A stretch of DNA of 64,000 nt from contig NZ_KE332377.1 in the NCBI RefSeq assembly GCF_000409775.1, forward strand, positions 1 through 64,000. The letters run 5' to 3'. Made by a program: the position numbers and the translations under genes. Origin of the DNA: Litchfieldella anticariensis FP35 = DSM 16096. Lineage in GTDB: Bacteria > Pseudomonadota > Gammaproteobacteria > Pseudomonadales > Halomonadaceae. Under the pieces are notes generated by a model. It was not told where the DNA came from, did no database searches, and saw nothing but the letters and a program-made list of their open reading frames with translations. Shown here piece by piece: positions 1 to 10,278 of the stretch; the stretch's first letter is position 1, and every line of letters starts with the position of its first letter.

Positions 1-1
1 C

Positions 2-292
2 CAAGCGGCCAGAGTTATTTCACAAACGGGTAATCAATCACCCGGGACCCGACATCTAGTATCCATTAACGAGGCGTTGGCAAAAAGGTGGGACGGTGAG
101 CTCGAAAAAACATGGTGGCGAGAAGTGAACCTTGTAGCGAATTTTTTATCTGAGATGGCAGCAAATACTGCTGCGAAAATCAAGAACATAGTTGTTTTTG
201 CGCGTGTGGCTGTGTGGCTCGAGGTGATGAATTGTTGTTTTGTGTTAGGGAGGCGGCGTGCCGCTGGCACCTGGAAAGCAAAAATGCTTTAA
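2..292 (+). CDS. Partial unknown ORF, open from the left edge
   Basis: This frame has no stop from the first bases of the window to a TAA at 290-292, so it is probably the 3' end of a gene that starts outside. If it starts inside, a TTG at 77 preceded by GAGG is the only reasonable candidate and gives 71 residues. The visible protein is basic, with a Trp-rich patch (EKTWWREV) and a hydrophobic stretch before a basic tail. I recognise no family. It overlaps the start of the next gene by 35 bases, which hints at translational coupling. The base composition is more AT-rich than most of the window. It could be non-coding. Confidence 0.3.
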   Translation, partial: QAARVISQTGNQSPGTRHLVSINEALAKRWDGELEKTWWREVNLVANFLSEMAANTAAKIKNIVVFARVAVWLEVMNCCFVLGRRRAAGTWKAKML

Positions 293-794
293 ACGATATC
301 AAGCGTTGGTGCCGATCAGAGGGAAAAAGATATTGCCAGACATCATGATGAAGACCGTTTTTAGTTACTGGAAGTCACCTGTTGCGCCAAACCCGGTCAT
401 AAGGGTTCAAATCATTAATGGACAGGGAAAGAGTGTGGGAATTGCTTCTTATGGCATCTCTCCCATCTCGGATCGTGTCTATGTGTTTGGTATCGATATC
501 GATATCGAGTTTCAGCGTCAAGGATATGCTTCTGCGTTTCTAAAGTGCCTGGCCCGGGAATATCAACTTCCTATCACCCCCATCAAGGAGCTGAATTCAG
601 CCAAATCTTTCTGGGTTTCGGTCCGGCATATGACACATTGTGGGCTGATAGTCACTCAAGATTGTGATATGGACGATGAGCGGAAGAGATGGAAATATCT
701 GCAGCCTGAGATCGATCGCCTTGAAAAGCAGATTCTGGAGCGGCTAGAAAGGAGCGAACCATGGTTTGAGGCGGTTGGCCGTGGGTTGGATTGA
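258..794 (+). CDS. GNAT-like N-acetyltransferase domain protein
   Basis: The protein is about 178 residues. A stretch near residues 70-100 (VFGIDIDIEFQRQGYASAFL) resembles the beta4-alpha3 acetyl-CoA-binding segment of GNAT acetyltransferases, where Q/R-x-x-G-x-G/A binds the pyrophosphate. The substrate cannot be predicted. The C-terminal 50 residues are charged and helical (ERKRWKYLQPEIDRLEKQ). The GTG start at 258 follows GGGAGG closely (248-253); ATG codons at 345 or 348 are alternatives and would remove the N-terminal 29-30 residues. The lower GC content compared with polB downstream suggests a transferred or fast-evolving gene. Function beyond the fold is not supported. Confidence 0.55.
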   Translation: MPLAPGKQKCFKRYQALVPIRGKKILPDIMMKTVFSYWKSPVAPNPVIRVQIINGQGKSVGIASYGISPISDRVYVFGIDIDIEFQRQGYASAFLKCLAREYQLPITPIKELNSAKSFWVSVRHMTHCGLIVTQDCDMDDERKRWKYLQPEIDRLEKQILERLERSEPWFEAVGRGLD

Positions 795-892
795 ATCGCT
801 GCCATGGTGTTGCACCTCCAAGCACATTTGGCGACATCTTGGAGGATGACAAGTAACATCATGCTTTGAAATAGACTTTTGAGGTGGCAGTG

Positions 893-3256
893 GTGGATCT
901 ACAGCAGGGTTTCGTCCTGACCCGTCACTGGCGTGATACGTCTGCTGGCACACAAGTCGAGTTCTGGCTGGCGACCGATGACGGCCCCCGCCATATTCGC
1001 CTGCCTTACCAGCCCTCAGTGGCTTTCCTTCCTGCTGAGCAGCATGAGTTGGCCGAGTCGCTGTTGCGCAGTGAGCGCGATGTCGAGCTCCGTCCGTTGA
1101 GCCTACGCGATTTCCATCACCGGTCTGTACTCGGCCTTTATTGTCGTTACCACCGCCGGTTGATGTACCTCGACAAGCGCTTGAGGAAGGCTGGTGTCGA
1201 TGTCTTCGAAGCTGATATCCGACCACCGGAACGCTACTTGATGGAGCGTTTCATCACTGCGCCGGTGTGGTTCGGTGGCACATTGGATGACAGCGGCACG
1301 CTGTGCGATGCGCAGATGAAGCCCGCGCCGGACTATCGCCCCCCACTTAGACTGGTTTCTCTCGATATCGAGACCAACCCGCGGGGTGAGCTGTATTCCA
1401 TTGCTCTCGAAGGCTGTGGAGAACGTCAGGTTTACATGTTGGGGCCGGCGAACAACCAGAATGCCGTGGTCGACTTTCAGCTCGACTACTGCGATAGCCG
1501 AGAGCAACTGCTCGAAAAACTGAACCAGTGGTTTGTCTTGCATGATCCCGATGCCATCATCGGCTGGAATCTCGTACAGTTCGACCTGCGCCTACTGCAT
1601 GAGCACGCTCAGCGCCTGCAGAGACCGTTGCGCCTTGGGCGTGGTGGAGCCGCGATGGAGTGGCGTGAGCATGGCACTCGCCGCAACCACTACTTCGCGG
1701 CAGCTGCCGGACGCTTGATCATCGATGGTATCGAGGCACTGCGCTCGGCGACCTGGAGTTTTTCCTCGTTCAGCCTCGAAAACGTCGCTCAGGAACTGCT
1801 CGGCGAAGGCAAGGCGGTCAACAACCCCTACCAACGTCTGGACGAGATCCAGCGTATGTTCGCCGAGGACAAGCCTGCGCTGGCGCGCTACAACCTCAAG
1901 GATTGCGAGCTGGTAACGCGGATCTTTTCCAAGACCGAATTGTTGGACTTCCTGTTGGAGCGCGCCACTGTCACCGGGCTGCCCGCCGACCGTAGCGGTG
2001 GTTCAGTCGCCGCCTTCAGCCACCTTTACATGCCATTGATGCACCGGCAGGGTTTCGTCGCCCCGAATCAGGGAGAGCGCATGCCGGAGGCCAGTCCGGG
2101 GGGCTTTGTGATGGATTCGAGGCCCGGCCTGTACGACTCCGTACTGGTGCTCGACTACAAGAGTCTGTATCCGTCGATCATTCGTACCTTCCTGATCGAT
2201 CCTGTGGGGTTAGTGGAAGGTATGTGCCTTCCTTCCGACAGCGAGTCGGTGCCGGGCTTTCGTGGGGCACGCTTCTCGCGCACCCGGCATTGCCTGCCGG
2301 CCATCGTGGCGCGTGTCTGGGAGGGCCGCGAAGCGGCCAAGCGCGACAACAATCAGCCGCTTTCCCAGGCGTTGAAGATCATCATGAATGCTTTCTATGG
2401 TGTCCTCGGCTCCAGTGGTTGCCGCTTCTTCGACCCACGCCTGGCCTCATCCATCACCCTGCGTGGCCATGAGATCATGCGCAAGACCCGTGAACTGATC
2501 GAGGCGGAAGGCTATACCGTGATCTACGGTGACACCGACTCCACCTTCGTCTGGCTTCGGGAAGCGCATACGGAGGATGATGCGGCGGGCATCGGTCGGC
2601 GATTGGTGCAACACGTCAACCATTGGTGGCGCGAGCATCTGCAACATGAGTTTGGTCTGGTAAGTGCACTAGAGCTTCAGTTCGAGACCCATTATGGCCG
2701 TTTCTTGATGCCGACTATCCGTGGCACTGAAGAGGGCAGCAAGAAACGTTACGCCGGGCTGGTCAGAGACACAGATGGTAGCGAACGGATGGTCTTCAAG
2801 GGCCTGGAAACAGTACGTACCGACTGGTCGCCACTGGCCCAACGCTTCCAGAAGGAACTGTACCTGCTCATTTTCAAGCAACAGCCGTATCAGGACTATG
2901 TGCGCGACTACGTGCATCGCACGTTGGCGGGAGACCTCGATGACCTGTTGATTTACCGTAAGCGGCTCCGACGACGGCTTGATGACTACCAGCGCAATGT
3001 CCCCCCGCACGTGCGCGCGGCACGCATCGCCGATGATTACAACGACCGGCAGGGCCGACCACGGCAGTACCAGAATGGCGGCTGGATTAGCTACCTGATC
3101 ACGGTCGCGGGGCCGGAGCCCTTGGAAACGCAGCATTCAGCCATTGACTATCACCACTACCTCACACGCCAACTGCAGCCAGTGGCGGACGCTATCCTGC
3201 CGTTCGTACATGATGACTTCTCGAGGCTAATCGACCAGCAACTCGGGTTGTTCTGA
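893..3256 (+). CDS. polB: DNA polymerase II (family B)
   Basis: Family B DNA polymerase with 3'-5' proofreading, in enterobacteria an SOS-induced enzyme for restart and lesion bypass. The exonuclease motif LDIETN is present early, with the ExoIII-like YNLKDCELV further on. The palm carries [13 protein letters not shown] (motif A) and YGDTDST (motif C), and GSKKRYAGL matches the KKRY motif. The length of about 787 residues equals the family norm (E. coli 783). I chose the GTG at 893 because GAGG (881-884) lies 8 bases upstream and the product then begins just before [11 protein letters not shown], as E. coli PolB does. GTG at 884 or 890 are alternatives. It is a single gene; no LexA box was identified upstream. 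Confidence 0.96.
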   Translation: MDLQQGFVLTRHWRDTSAGTQVEFWLATDDGPRHIRLPYQPSVAFLPAEQHELAESLLRSERDVELRPLSLRDFHHRSVLGLYCRYHRRLMYLDKRLRKAGVDVFEADIRPPERYLMERFITAPVWFGGTLDDSGTLCDAQMKPAPDYRPPLRLVSLDIETNPRGELYSIALEGCGERQVYMLGPANNQNAVVDFQLDYCDSREQLLEKLNQWFVLHDPDAIIGWNLVQFDLRLLHEHAQRLQRPLRLGRGGAAMEWREHGTRRNHYFAAAAGRLIIDGIEALRSATWSFSSFSLENVAQELLGEGKAVNNPYQRLDEIQRMFAEDKPALARYNLKDCELVTRIFSKTELLDFLLERATVTGLPADRSGGSVAAFSHLYMPLMHRQGFVAPNQGERMPEASPGGFVMDSRPGLYDSVLVLDYKSLYPSIIRTFLIDPVGLVEGMCLPSDSESVPGFRGARFSRTRHCLPAIVARVWEGREAAKRDNNQPLSQALKIIMNAFYGVLGSSGCRFFDPRLASSITLRGHEIMRKTRELIEAEGYTVIYGDTDSTFVWLREAHTEDDAAGIGRRLVQHVNHWWREHLQHEFGLVSALELQFETHYGRFLMPTIRGTEEGSKKRYAGLVRDTDGSERMVFKGLETVRTDWSPLAQRFQKELYLLIFKQQPYQDYVRDYVHRTLAGDLDDLLIYRKRLRRRLDDYQRNVPPHVRAARIADDYNDRQGRPRQYQNGGWISYLITVAGPEPLETQHSAIDYHHYLTRQLQPVADAILPFVHDDFSRLIDQQLGLF

Positions 3257-3274
3257 ATCTGCCGCGCAACCCGT

Positions 3275-3298
3275 TTTGGCGAGACGAGTCCCGCCAAA
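3275..3298 (+). terminator. Hairpin after polB
   Basis: TTTGGCG and CGCCAAA flank an inner GAC/GTC, giving a stem of about 10 pairs with one internal mismatch, 18 bases after the polB stop. There is no clean T-run after it, so termination is likely but not certain. Confidence 0.35.
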
Positions 3299-3369
3299 CT
3301 TCTGTTGCCTTCCTTCAGGTCGAGCGTTATCGGGCAGTTTTTCATAAACAAAAGTAAATGATTGTCAGA

Positions 3370-3384
3370 AAAATAATTTATTTT
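3370..3384. promoter_or_regulatory. AT-rich palindrome upstream of cbbF, possible CbbR site
   Basis: AAAATAA-T-TTATTTT is a perfect 15-base palindrome 60 bases before the cbbF start. LysR-type regulators bind AT-rich T-N11-A dyads. A longer dyad of similar composition lies in front of cbbL. Assigning it to CbbR is inference. Confidence 0.35.
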
Positions 3385-3443
3385 ACCAAATGGACGGTGT
3401 GCGACCACCCTTACCTCATCATGTAATGGTGGGGAGTGGTGAC

Positions 3444-4433
3444 ATGCCATTGGCCGAAAAAAGCATTGTCTCGGTACCGACTGGGAACTCGTTGGCGTAT
3501 TTGAGCCTGGGATTTGCCGAGGTAACGGAAGCGGCAGCCATTGCGGCATACAAGTGGATTGGCCGGGGCGAAAAGGAACGTGGTGACGATGCTGCCGTGA
3601 TGGCCATGCGCAAGGCATTTGCTTCCCTTCCTTTCAGCGGCACCGTGGTGATCGGTGAGGGGGAGAAGGATAACGCCCCCATGCTCTACAACGGAGAGGC
3701 ACTAGGCCGTGGCGGCGTGGCAGTGGATATCGCCGTCGATCCCGTCGATGGCACCAATTACCTGGCAAAGGGAATGGCCGGTGCGGTGGCGGTGTTTGCT
3801 GCAGCGCCTGCTGGGGCGATGTTCTGCCCTGGCCCTGCCTTCTATATGGACAAGTTCATCGTTCCTCCCGTGGCTCGCAACTCGGTGGATCCGACCGTGC
3901 CCGTCGCCGAGAAAATCCGCGATCTGAGCCGAGCTCTTGGAAAACCCATCTCCGAATTGTGCATTTTCGTACTTGAACGCCCGCGCCACGAGGCGCTGAT
4001 TCGTGAAATCAAAGCCACTGGTGCCAGGGTGCACATGGCGTGTGACGGTGATGTGCTCGGTGGACTGAGGGCGGCAACCGGTGAGGGTGCCGATGCCCTG
4101 ATGGGAGTTGGTGGTACGCCGGAAGGGGTGATTGCCGCCTGTGCGGCGCGTGCCCTGGGGGCCGGGATGTGGGGGGCGCTTGCTCCTCAGAGTCAGGCGG
4201 AAGAGGCCCGACTCCAGGATTGCGGGATGCAGCAGGGGCAAATCCTGGCCATGAACGACCTGGTGTCAAGCGACGACTTGGTGTTCGCCTGCACCGCCAT
4301 CACTGGTGACGACATGTTGGCGGGCGTGAGGGTCATGGACGGGCGCGCCTGGACGGAGACGTTGCTCATTCAGGGCATCGGTCATCGCATCAGCAGGATC
4401 CAGAATCAGCGGCTTCTGCGGGAGGGCGCATGA
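3444..4433 (+). CDS. cbbF: Class II fructose-1,6-bisphosphatase (GlpX type)
   Basis: Hydrolyses fructose-1,6-bisphosphate to fructose-6-phosphate. In Calvin clusters the same enzyme class often also removes phosphate from sedoheptulose-1,7-bisphosphate. It has the GlpX signatures IGEGEKDNAPMLYNGE and DPVDGTNYLAKG, whose acidic residues bind the divalent metal, and GDVLGGLRAATGEGAD near the middle. The length of 329 residues is normal. The start is the ATG at 3444, preceded by GGGGAG at 3431-3436; an in-frame ATG at 3390 lacks a good ribosome site. It is the first gene of cbbF-cbbT'-cbbA-cbbP and its stop overlaps the next start in ATGA. The AT-rich palindrome at 3370-3384 may be its control site. 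Confidence 0.93.
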   Translation: MPLAEKSIVSVPTGNSLAYLSLGFAEVTEAAAIAAYKWIGRGEKERGDDAAVMAMRKAFASLPFSGTVVIGEGEKDNAPMLYNGEALGRGGVAVDIAVDPVDGTNYLAKGMAGAVAVFAAAPAGAMFCPGPAFYMDKFIVPPVARNSVDPTVPVAEKIRDLSRALGKPISELCIFVLERPRHEALIREIKATGARVHMACDGDVLGGLRAATGEGADALMGVGGTPEGVIAACAARALGAGMWGALAPQSQAEEARLQDCGMQQGQILAMNDLVSSDDLVFACTAITGDDMLAGVRVMDGRAWTETLLIQGIGHRISRIQNQRLLREGA

Positions 4434-5041
4434 ACGAGATGCTTCAGGAGAAACAGTCCGACCGCCTTGGGGTGGTGGGTAACGATATCCGTCGACAGCG
4501 GGCCAACGCACTTCGCTTTCTGGCCATCGATGCCGTGGAAACGGCGGTAGGCTGGCGATTGGCCCTGGAGAACCGATCCGGACCCATGGCGCTGATTCTC
4601 ACTCGTCAGAAAACCACCTCGCTTACGCATTCCAGCAGCACCATCGATGGTGCTGCCCGGGGTGCCTACGTGATATCCGAGGCCGAGGGTGGAAGGCTTG
4701 ATGGCATCCTGATTGCGAGTGGTTCCGAAGTCGGGCTTTGTTTGGAAGCCCAGACCCGTTTGGCAGAGGAAGGCCATCGGGTACGAGTCGTCTCAATGCC
4801 CTCGTGGGAGTTGTATGACGCGCAAGAACCCGACTATCGAGAAGCGGTGTTACCAGCAGCGGTGACGCGTCGTGTGGTGGTCGAAGCCGCCGAGCCCCAA
4901 GGGTGGGAACGCTACTTGGGTACCGAGGGACGTGCGGTCGGTATCCGCGCTTTTGGTGCCTCCGCTCCGGGCATGGAACTGCTTCGAGAGTACGGCTTTA
5001 CCGTCGATCGAATCGTGGAAGTCTACGAAAGTCTCGCCTGA
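4430..5041 (+). pseudogene. cbbT: Transketolase with a large in-frame internal deletion (cbbT remnant)
   Basis: The 203 residues join two ends of a transketolase, normally about 660-690 residues long. Residues 20-39 (RRQRANALRFLAIDAVETA) match the N-terminal segment that precedes the SGHPG motif. From residue 37 on (ETAVGWRLALE, then GPMALILTRQ, ILIASGSEV, RVVSMPSWELYD, FGASAPG) the protein matches the end of the Pyr domain and the complete C-terminal domain. The PP domain with the thiamine-diphosphate GDG motif and nearly all of the Pyr domain are missing. The joint lies at GAAACGGCG (4538-4546), a sequence that both parental segments would encode as ETA. The frame stays open and the ATGA overlap with cbbF and the gap to cbbA are kept, so the mutation is non-polar. 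Transketolase activity is not expected; another tkt must exist elsewhere. Confidence 0.88.
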
Positions 5042-5055
5042 AGAGGTGTTCGATC

Positions 5056-6093
5056 ATGACACACAAGCACGCCAAGGCACTCAATGAGACGGTCCAGGCT
5101 CTGATGGCTCCGGGTAAAGGCATCCTGGCGCTGGATGAGAGTAATGCCACCTGTACCAAACGCTTCGAAGCGGCGGGGGTGCAGTCCACTCCCGAGACGC
5201 GACGGCGATACCGAGAGCTATTGATGACGGCTCTAGGCTCCGAGAACCACATCAGCGGCGCCATTCTCTATGATGAGACGATTCGCCAAGCTACCAGTGA
5301 CGGTGTTCCTTTCCCGACCTTGCTGCAAACCAGGGGCCAGGTTCCGGGCATCAAGGTCGATACCGGCGCTAAGGATCTTGCCAATGCGCCGGGAGAAAAG
5401 GTGACCGAAGGTCTCGATGGTTTGCGTGAGCGGCTTGCCGAATACCATGAGTTGGGGGCTCGTTTCGCCAAGTGGCGGGCGGTGATCGCCATTGGTGATG
5501 GACTGCCAAGTCAGTTGTGCTGCGAGGCGAATGCTCATGCCATGGCCCGCTACGCAGCGCTATGCCAGGAAGCGGGCATCGTGCCGATCATCGAACCGGA
5601 AGTCCTGATCGATGGTTGTCACGACATCGACCGCTGCGAAGCGGTGACCGACCGCAATCTGCATATCGTGTTCCAGGAACTTCAGGCTCATCGAGTGCTA
5701 CTCGAGGGCGTCATTCTCAAGACCTCCATGGTCATTTCCGGGCTACGGGCGTCGAAGCGGGCTGGTATTCAGGAAGTTGCCGAACGCACTGTGGCGACGC
5801 TATTACGCTGCGTTCCTGCCGAGCTTGGCGGTGTGGTGTTTCTTTCCGGCGGTCAAGGAAATGTGGAATCCACACAGCATCTCAATGCCATACAACAGGT
5901 AGCTATCGGTCGTACCCCGTGGCCGATGACATTCTCCTATGCGCGCGCTCTGCAACAGCCGGCGTTGGAAATCTGGGGATCGAACCAACAACGCGCAGCT
6001 GAAGCACAGCAGGCGTTTGTGTTCCGTGCACAGATGAATGCCCTGGCTGCTTGCGGGAAATACAGTGAGTCCTTGGAAGTCGAGGCAGCATAA
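5056..6093 (+). CDS. cbbA: Class I fructose-bisphosphate aldolase
   Basis: Schiff-base aldolase of the animal/plant-like class I family. It condenses glyceraldehyde-3-phosphate with dihydroxyacetone phosphate and probably erythrose-4-phosphate in the Calvin cycle. Family landmarks seen are GILALDESN near the N-terminus, FAKWRAV, PIIEPEVL, and GVILKTSMV, whose Lys forms the Schiff base. The length is 345 residues. The ATG at 5056 follows AAGAGG (5041-5046); the same frame is open further upstream, but that part overlaps the transketolase remnant and is not homologous. Most bacterial cbb operons carry a class II zinc aldolase, so a class I enzyme here is a less common variant. It is co-oriented with cbbF and cbbP. 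Confidence 0.93.
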   Translation: MTHKHAKALNETVQALMAPGKGILALDESNATCTKRFEAAGVQSTPETRRRYRELLMTALGSENHISGAILYDETIRQATSDGVPFPTLLQTRGQVPGIKVDTGAKDLANAPGEKVTEGLDGLRERLAEYHELGARFAKWRAVIAIGDGLPSQLCCEANAHAMARYAALCQEAGIVPIIEPEVLIDGCHDIDRCEAVTDRNLHIVFQELQAHRVLLEGVILKTSMVISGLRASKRAGIQEVAERTVATLLRCVPAELGGVVFLSGGQGNVESTQHLNAIQQVAIGRTPWPMTFSYARALQQPALEIWGSNQQRAAEAQQAFVFRAQMNALAACGKYSESLEVEAA

Positions 6094-6165
6094 AACGATC
6101 GTATGAAAATCAGCTCACTTGGCTATGCGTGTTGGCGGGCCAAGTATTGGAAGGGAGATTGGACC

Positions 6166-7077
6166 ATGTCTGCCATGTATCCCATCGTCGCCGTTACCGG
6201 TTCGTCCGGGGCGGGTACGACAACAGTGAAGTCGATACTCCAACGCATCCTGAGACGCGACCAATTCAAGGCGGCATTTGTCGAGGGCGATAGCTTTCAT
6301 CGCTACAATCGTGCCGAGATGAAGAAGATGGTGGCCGAGAGCCAGGCCGAAGGCAGAAATCTGAGCCATTTCGGCACGGAAGCCAACCTATTCGAGGAAC
6401 TGGAACAACTATTTCGTGAATACGGAGAGAGGGGCACCGGACGTTTCCGGCATTACATCCACAACCAGGAAGAGTCGTTGCTCTATGGCAGCTCACCGGG
6501 GACATTCACGGAGTGGGAAGACTTTGAGTCGGGTACGGACCTTCTCTTCTATGAGGGCCTGCATGGTGCCGTGAGGACCGACACCGTGAACGTGGGGCAA
6601 CACGCGGACCTTCTCGTGGGTGTAACACCGATCATTAACCTGGAATGGATCCAGAAGATCCACCGTGATACCTCGGAGAGGGGCCAGGCACGGGAGAATG
6701 TGACGGAGACGATTCTGCGTCGTCTGCCCGACTACATCAACTATATTGCCCCCCAATTCACCTATACGGATATCAACTTCCAACGCGTGCCGACGGTGGA
6801 TACGTCCAATCCGTTCATCGCCCGGGAGATTCCGACCCTGGACGAGAGCCTCGTGGTCGTTCGCTTCCGCAACCCGAAGAAGTTCCATGTGGATTTCCCT
6901 TATCTGTTAGCGATGATTCCCGGATCCTTCATGTCACGGCGCAACAGCCTCGTGATACCCGGCAGCAAGATGGGATTGGCCCTGGAGATCATTCTGCAGC
7001 CATTGATCGAGAAGCTGGTGCTGCGGGCGCGTGAATATCGTAGGGTGGAACTGCAAACGGAAGTATTGACTGATTGA
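6166..7077 (+). CDS. cbbP: Phosphoribulokinase
   Basis: Phosphorylates ribulose-5-phosphate to the RuBisCO substrate ribulose-1,5-bisphosphate; with RuBisCO it is one of the two enzymes specific to the Calvin cycle. The P-loop VTGSSGAGTTT is at residues 10-20. The bacterial-type PRK segments EGDSFHRY, FYEGLHG and RRLPDYINYI follow. The length of 303 residues fits the proteobacterial form, and no plant-type redox cysteine pair is obvious. I chose the ATG at 6166, with AAGGGAG 8 bases upstream, over an in-frame ATG at 6103. It is the last gene of the unit and is followed by a strong terminator at 7097-7142. Confidence 0.95.
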   Translation: MSAMYPIVAVTGSSGAGTTTVKSILQRILRRDQFKAAFVEGDSFHRYNRAEMKKMVAESQAEGRNLSHFGTEANLFEELEQLFREYGERGTGRFRHYIHNQEESLLYGSSPGTFTEWEDFESGTDLLFYEGLHGAVRTDTVNVGQHADLLVGVTPIINLEWIQKIHRDTSERGQARENVTETILRRLPDYINYIAPQFTYTDINFQRVPTVDTSNPFIAREIPTLDESLVVVRFRNPKKFHVDFPYLLAMIPGSFMSRRNSLVIPGSKMGLALEIILQPLIEKLVLRAREYRRVELQTEVLTD

Positions 7078-7096
7078 TGCGTTCTCTCTGATGTCT

Positions 7097-7142
7097 CATC
7101 CGCCGTCGTTTAATCCTTCCCGACGGCGGATGGAATGTTTTT
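7097..7142 (+). terminator. Rho-independent terminator of the cbbF-cbbP unit
   Basis: CATCCGCCGTCG (7097-7108) pairs perfectly with CGACGGCGGATG (7121-7132) across a 12-base loop. A run of five T follows at 7138-7142. It stands 19 bases after the cbbP stop and shields the convergent cbbR gene. Confidence 0.85.
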
Positions 7143-7180
7143 GTGCGCACGCAAACATCCAGCGACCATCGGCCGATCTG

Positions 7181-8092
7181 TCAAGGTGACAGGGCTTCGG
7201 CCATTTTCGGTGCTTGCTCGAAAACCAGCGCCTTGAATGCCAGTGCTATAGGGGAAAGCCGTTTACCGCGCCGATACGCCAGATACCAGTTTCGTGCAAT
7301 GGGAAAGTGTTCCACATCCAGAATCACCAAGCGCTTGGCTTGCAGGTCCAATTCCAGAGTGTGGCGGGAAACCACGCTCAACCCCAGTCCGGCTGCTACG
7401 GCTTCCTTGATGGCTTCGTTGTCAGCGATCTCCACCTGAATGGTGGGAGAGATATGACACCATGCGAATAGCTTTTCCAAGGCAGCCCGTGTGCCGGACG
7501 CCGGCTCACGGACCACGAAGGGCTCGTTCTGCAGGGCATTGATGCTGATGCCCTCTTTTCCGGCCAAGGGATGGTCCGGTGGGGCGATGACGACCAGCGG
7601 ATTCTTCATGAACGCTTCACCGACCAATTCCATGTGTTCGGGCGGCTTGCCCATGATGACGATATCCTTTTCGTTGCTTTCCAACTGCCTGATCAGCGTA
7701 CCGCGATTGGTGACATCCAACTTGATGGTAGCGGCTGGGTATTGCTTCAGGAATGCTGAGATCATCCGCGTGGCGAAGCTGCTGGCGGTGGTGGCTACCG
7801 AGACGCTTAAGGTACCCCGAGAGATATCCTGCATTTGGGCGAATATCTCCTTGGCCTCACCCAGTTCCTGGAAGATGTTGCGGCTGTAGTGCAGCAGCTC
7901 TTCGCCGGCACCGGTGAGATAGACTTTCTTGCCCAATTGTTCGAACAAGGGCAGGCCCACCGAATCCTCCAGTCGTTTGATCTGCACGGAGACAGCGGGC
8001 TGGGTCAGGTGCAGGGTATTGGCGGCCTCGGTAAAGCTGAGCTTTTCCGCCACGGCATTGAAGATGGCAAGTTGCCGGAACGTGACGTGCAT
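7181..8092 (-). CDS. cbbR: LysR-type regulator of CO2 fixation
   Basis: LysR-family activator of cbb operons, in relatives responding to NADPH, phosphoenolpyruvate or RuBP. The N-terminal winged helix-turn-helix is clear (LTQPAVSVQIKRLEDSVG), followed by a two-lobed substrate-binding domain. The product has 303 residues. The start at 8092 (MHVTFRQLAIF) is the normal LysR N-terminus; the frame is open upstream to 8179, but those residues do not resemble the family. It is divergent from cbbLSX, with about 190 bases between the starts, and convergent with cbbP. The intergenic region holds a 12-bp perfect dyad that is the obvious operator candidate. Confidence 0.93.
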   Translation of the reverse strand: MHVTFRQLAIFNAVAEKLSFTEAANTLHLTQPAVSVQIKRLEDSVGLPLFEQLGKKVYLTGAGEELLHYSRNIFQELGEAKEIFAQMQDISRGTLSVSVATTASSFATRMISAFLKQYPAATIKLDVTNRGTLIRQLESNEKDIVIMGKPPEHMELVGEAFMKNPLVVIAPPDHPLAGKEGISINALQNEPFVVREPASGTRAALEKLFAWCHISPTIQVEIADNEAIKEAVAAGLGLSVVSRHTLELDLQAKRLVILDVEHFPIARNWYLAYRRGKRLSPIALAFKALVFEQAPKMAEALSP

Positions 8093-8164
8093 GGTCCTGC
8101 ACCTCGTAGCGTTATGGGAGTAGGCAGGCACTTCTTTTTGGAAGTATAAACAAAAATATATGGA

Positions 8165-8194
8165 AATAATAAAAATCATTTAATTTTTATTATT
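8165..8194. promoter_or_regulatory. Perfect 12-bp inverted repeat between cbbR and cbbL
   Basis: AATAATAAAAAT (8165-8176) and ATTTTTATTATT (8183-8194) are exact inverted repeats with a 6-base spacer, in the divergent cbbR-cbbL region. The architecture fits a LysR-family recognition site. It lies 73 bases upstream of cbbR and 88 bases upstream of cbbL. Confidence 0.6.
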
Positions 8195-8270
8195 CATGGC
8201 CCTTCATATACTGACTTGCATGAGGTCGGTATTGGCTTCGCTCTTAGAAAAATATATATGACGATGATGA

Positions 8271-9734
<1,464 letters not shown>

Positions 9735-9801
9735 GGAAGGCTTCCTATGGCCCGGATATGACGAGGCGGTATCCCATAACGACATTGATGGAGCAGCAGT
9801 C

Positions 9802-10218
9802 ATGCGTATTACACAAGGTCAGTTTTCGTTCCTGCCTCCGTTGACGGACGATCAGATCAAGACCCAGGTCAAGTGGGCGCTGGATCATGGCTGGGCGGTC
9901 AGCGTGGAGTACACGGATGATCCTCATCCTCGTAACACTTACTGGGAAATGTACGGACACCCGATGTTCGACCTTCGCGATCCTGCAGGCGTGATGCAAG
10001 AGATCGTGGAGTGTCGCCAGGCGTTCCCCACTCATTACATCCGGGTAATGGCATTCGATTCCAGCAAGGGCTGGGAGACGCCGAGGATGTCTTTCATCGT
10101 CAACCGCCCTGATAACGAACCGGGCTTCCGACTCGAGCGTCAGGCAGTTGAAGGCCGGTCGTTGCGTTACACCATGACGTCTTATGCTGTCGATCGGCCC
10201 GAAGGTGATCGCTATTGA
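9802..10218 (+). CDS. cbbS: RuBisCO small subunit, form IC
   Basis: Small subunit that caps the L8S8 hexadecamer. The N-terminal part ([16 protein letters not shown]) and the strand [12 protein letters not shown] are typical. The C-terminal extension after [12 protein letters not shown] forms the beta-hairpin that lines the central solvent channel in red-type enzymes. Its 138 residues match form IC and ID small subunits. The ATG at 9802 is chosen because it matches the family N-terminus; the frame is open upstream into the end of cbbL. It lies 67 bases after cbbL and is co-transcribed with cbbX. Confidence 0.96.
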   Translation: MRITQGQFSFLPPLTDDQIKTQVKWALDHGWAVSVEYTDDPHPRNTYWEMYGHPMFDLRDPAGVMQEIVECRQAFPTHYIRVMAFDSSKGWETPRMSFIVNRPDNEPGFRLERQAVEGRSLRYTMTSYAVDRPEGDRY

Positions 10219-10278
10219 TGATCAATCATTGTGCCTCGCTGCTGCCTGCGGGGCGTCATTGGATTCCGAGGGACGCGT

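Noticed and set aside
4430-5041. Frameshift or sequencing gap as the cause of the short transketolase
   Set aside because: The frame is continuous, both ends align to true transketolase segments, and the joint lies at a sequence both would share; an internal deletion explains it better.
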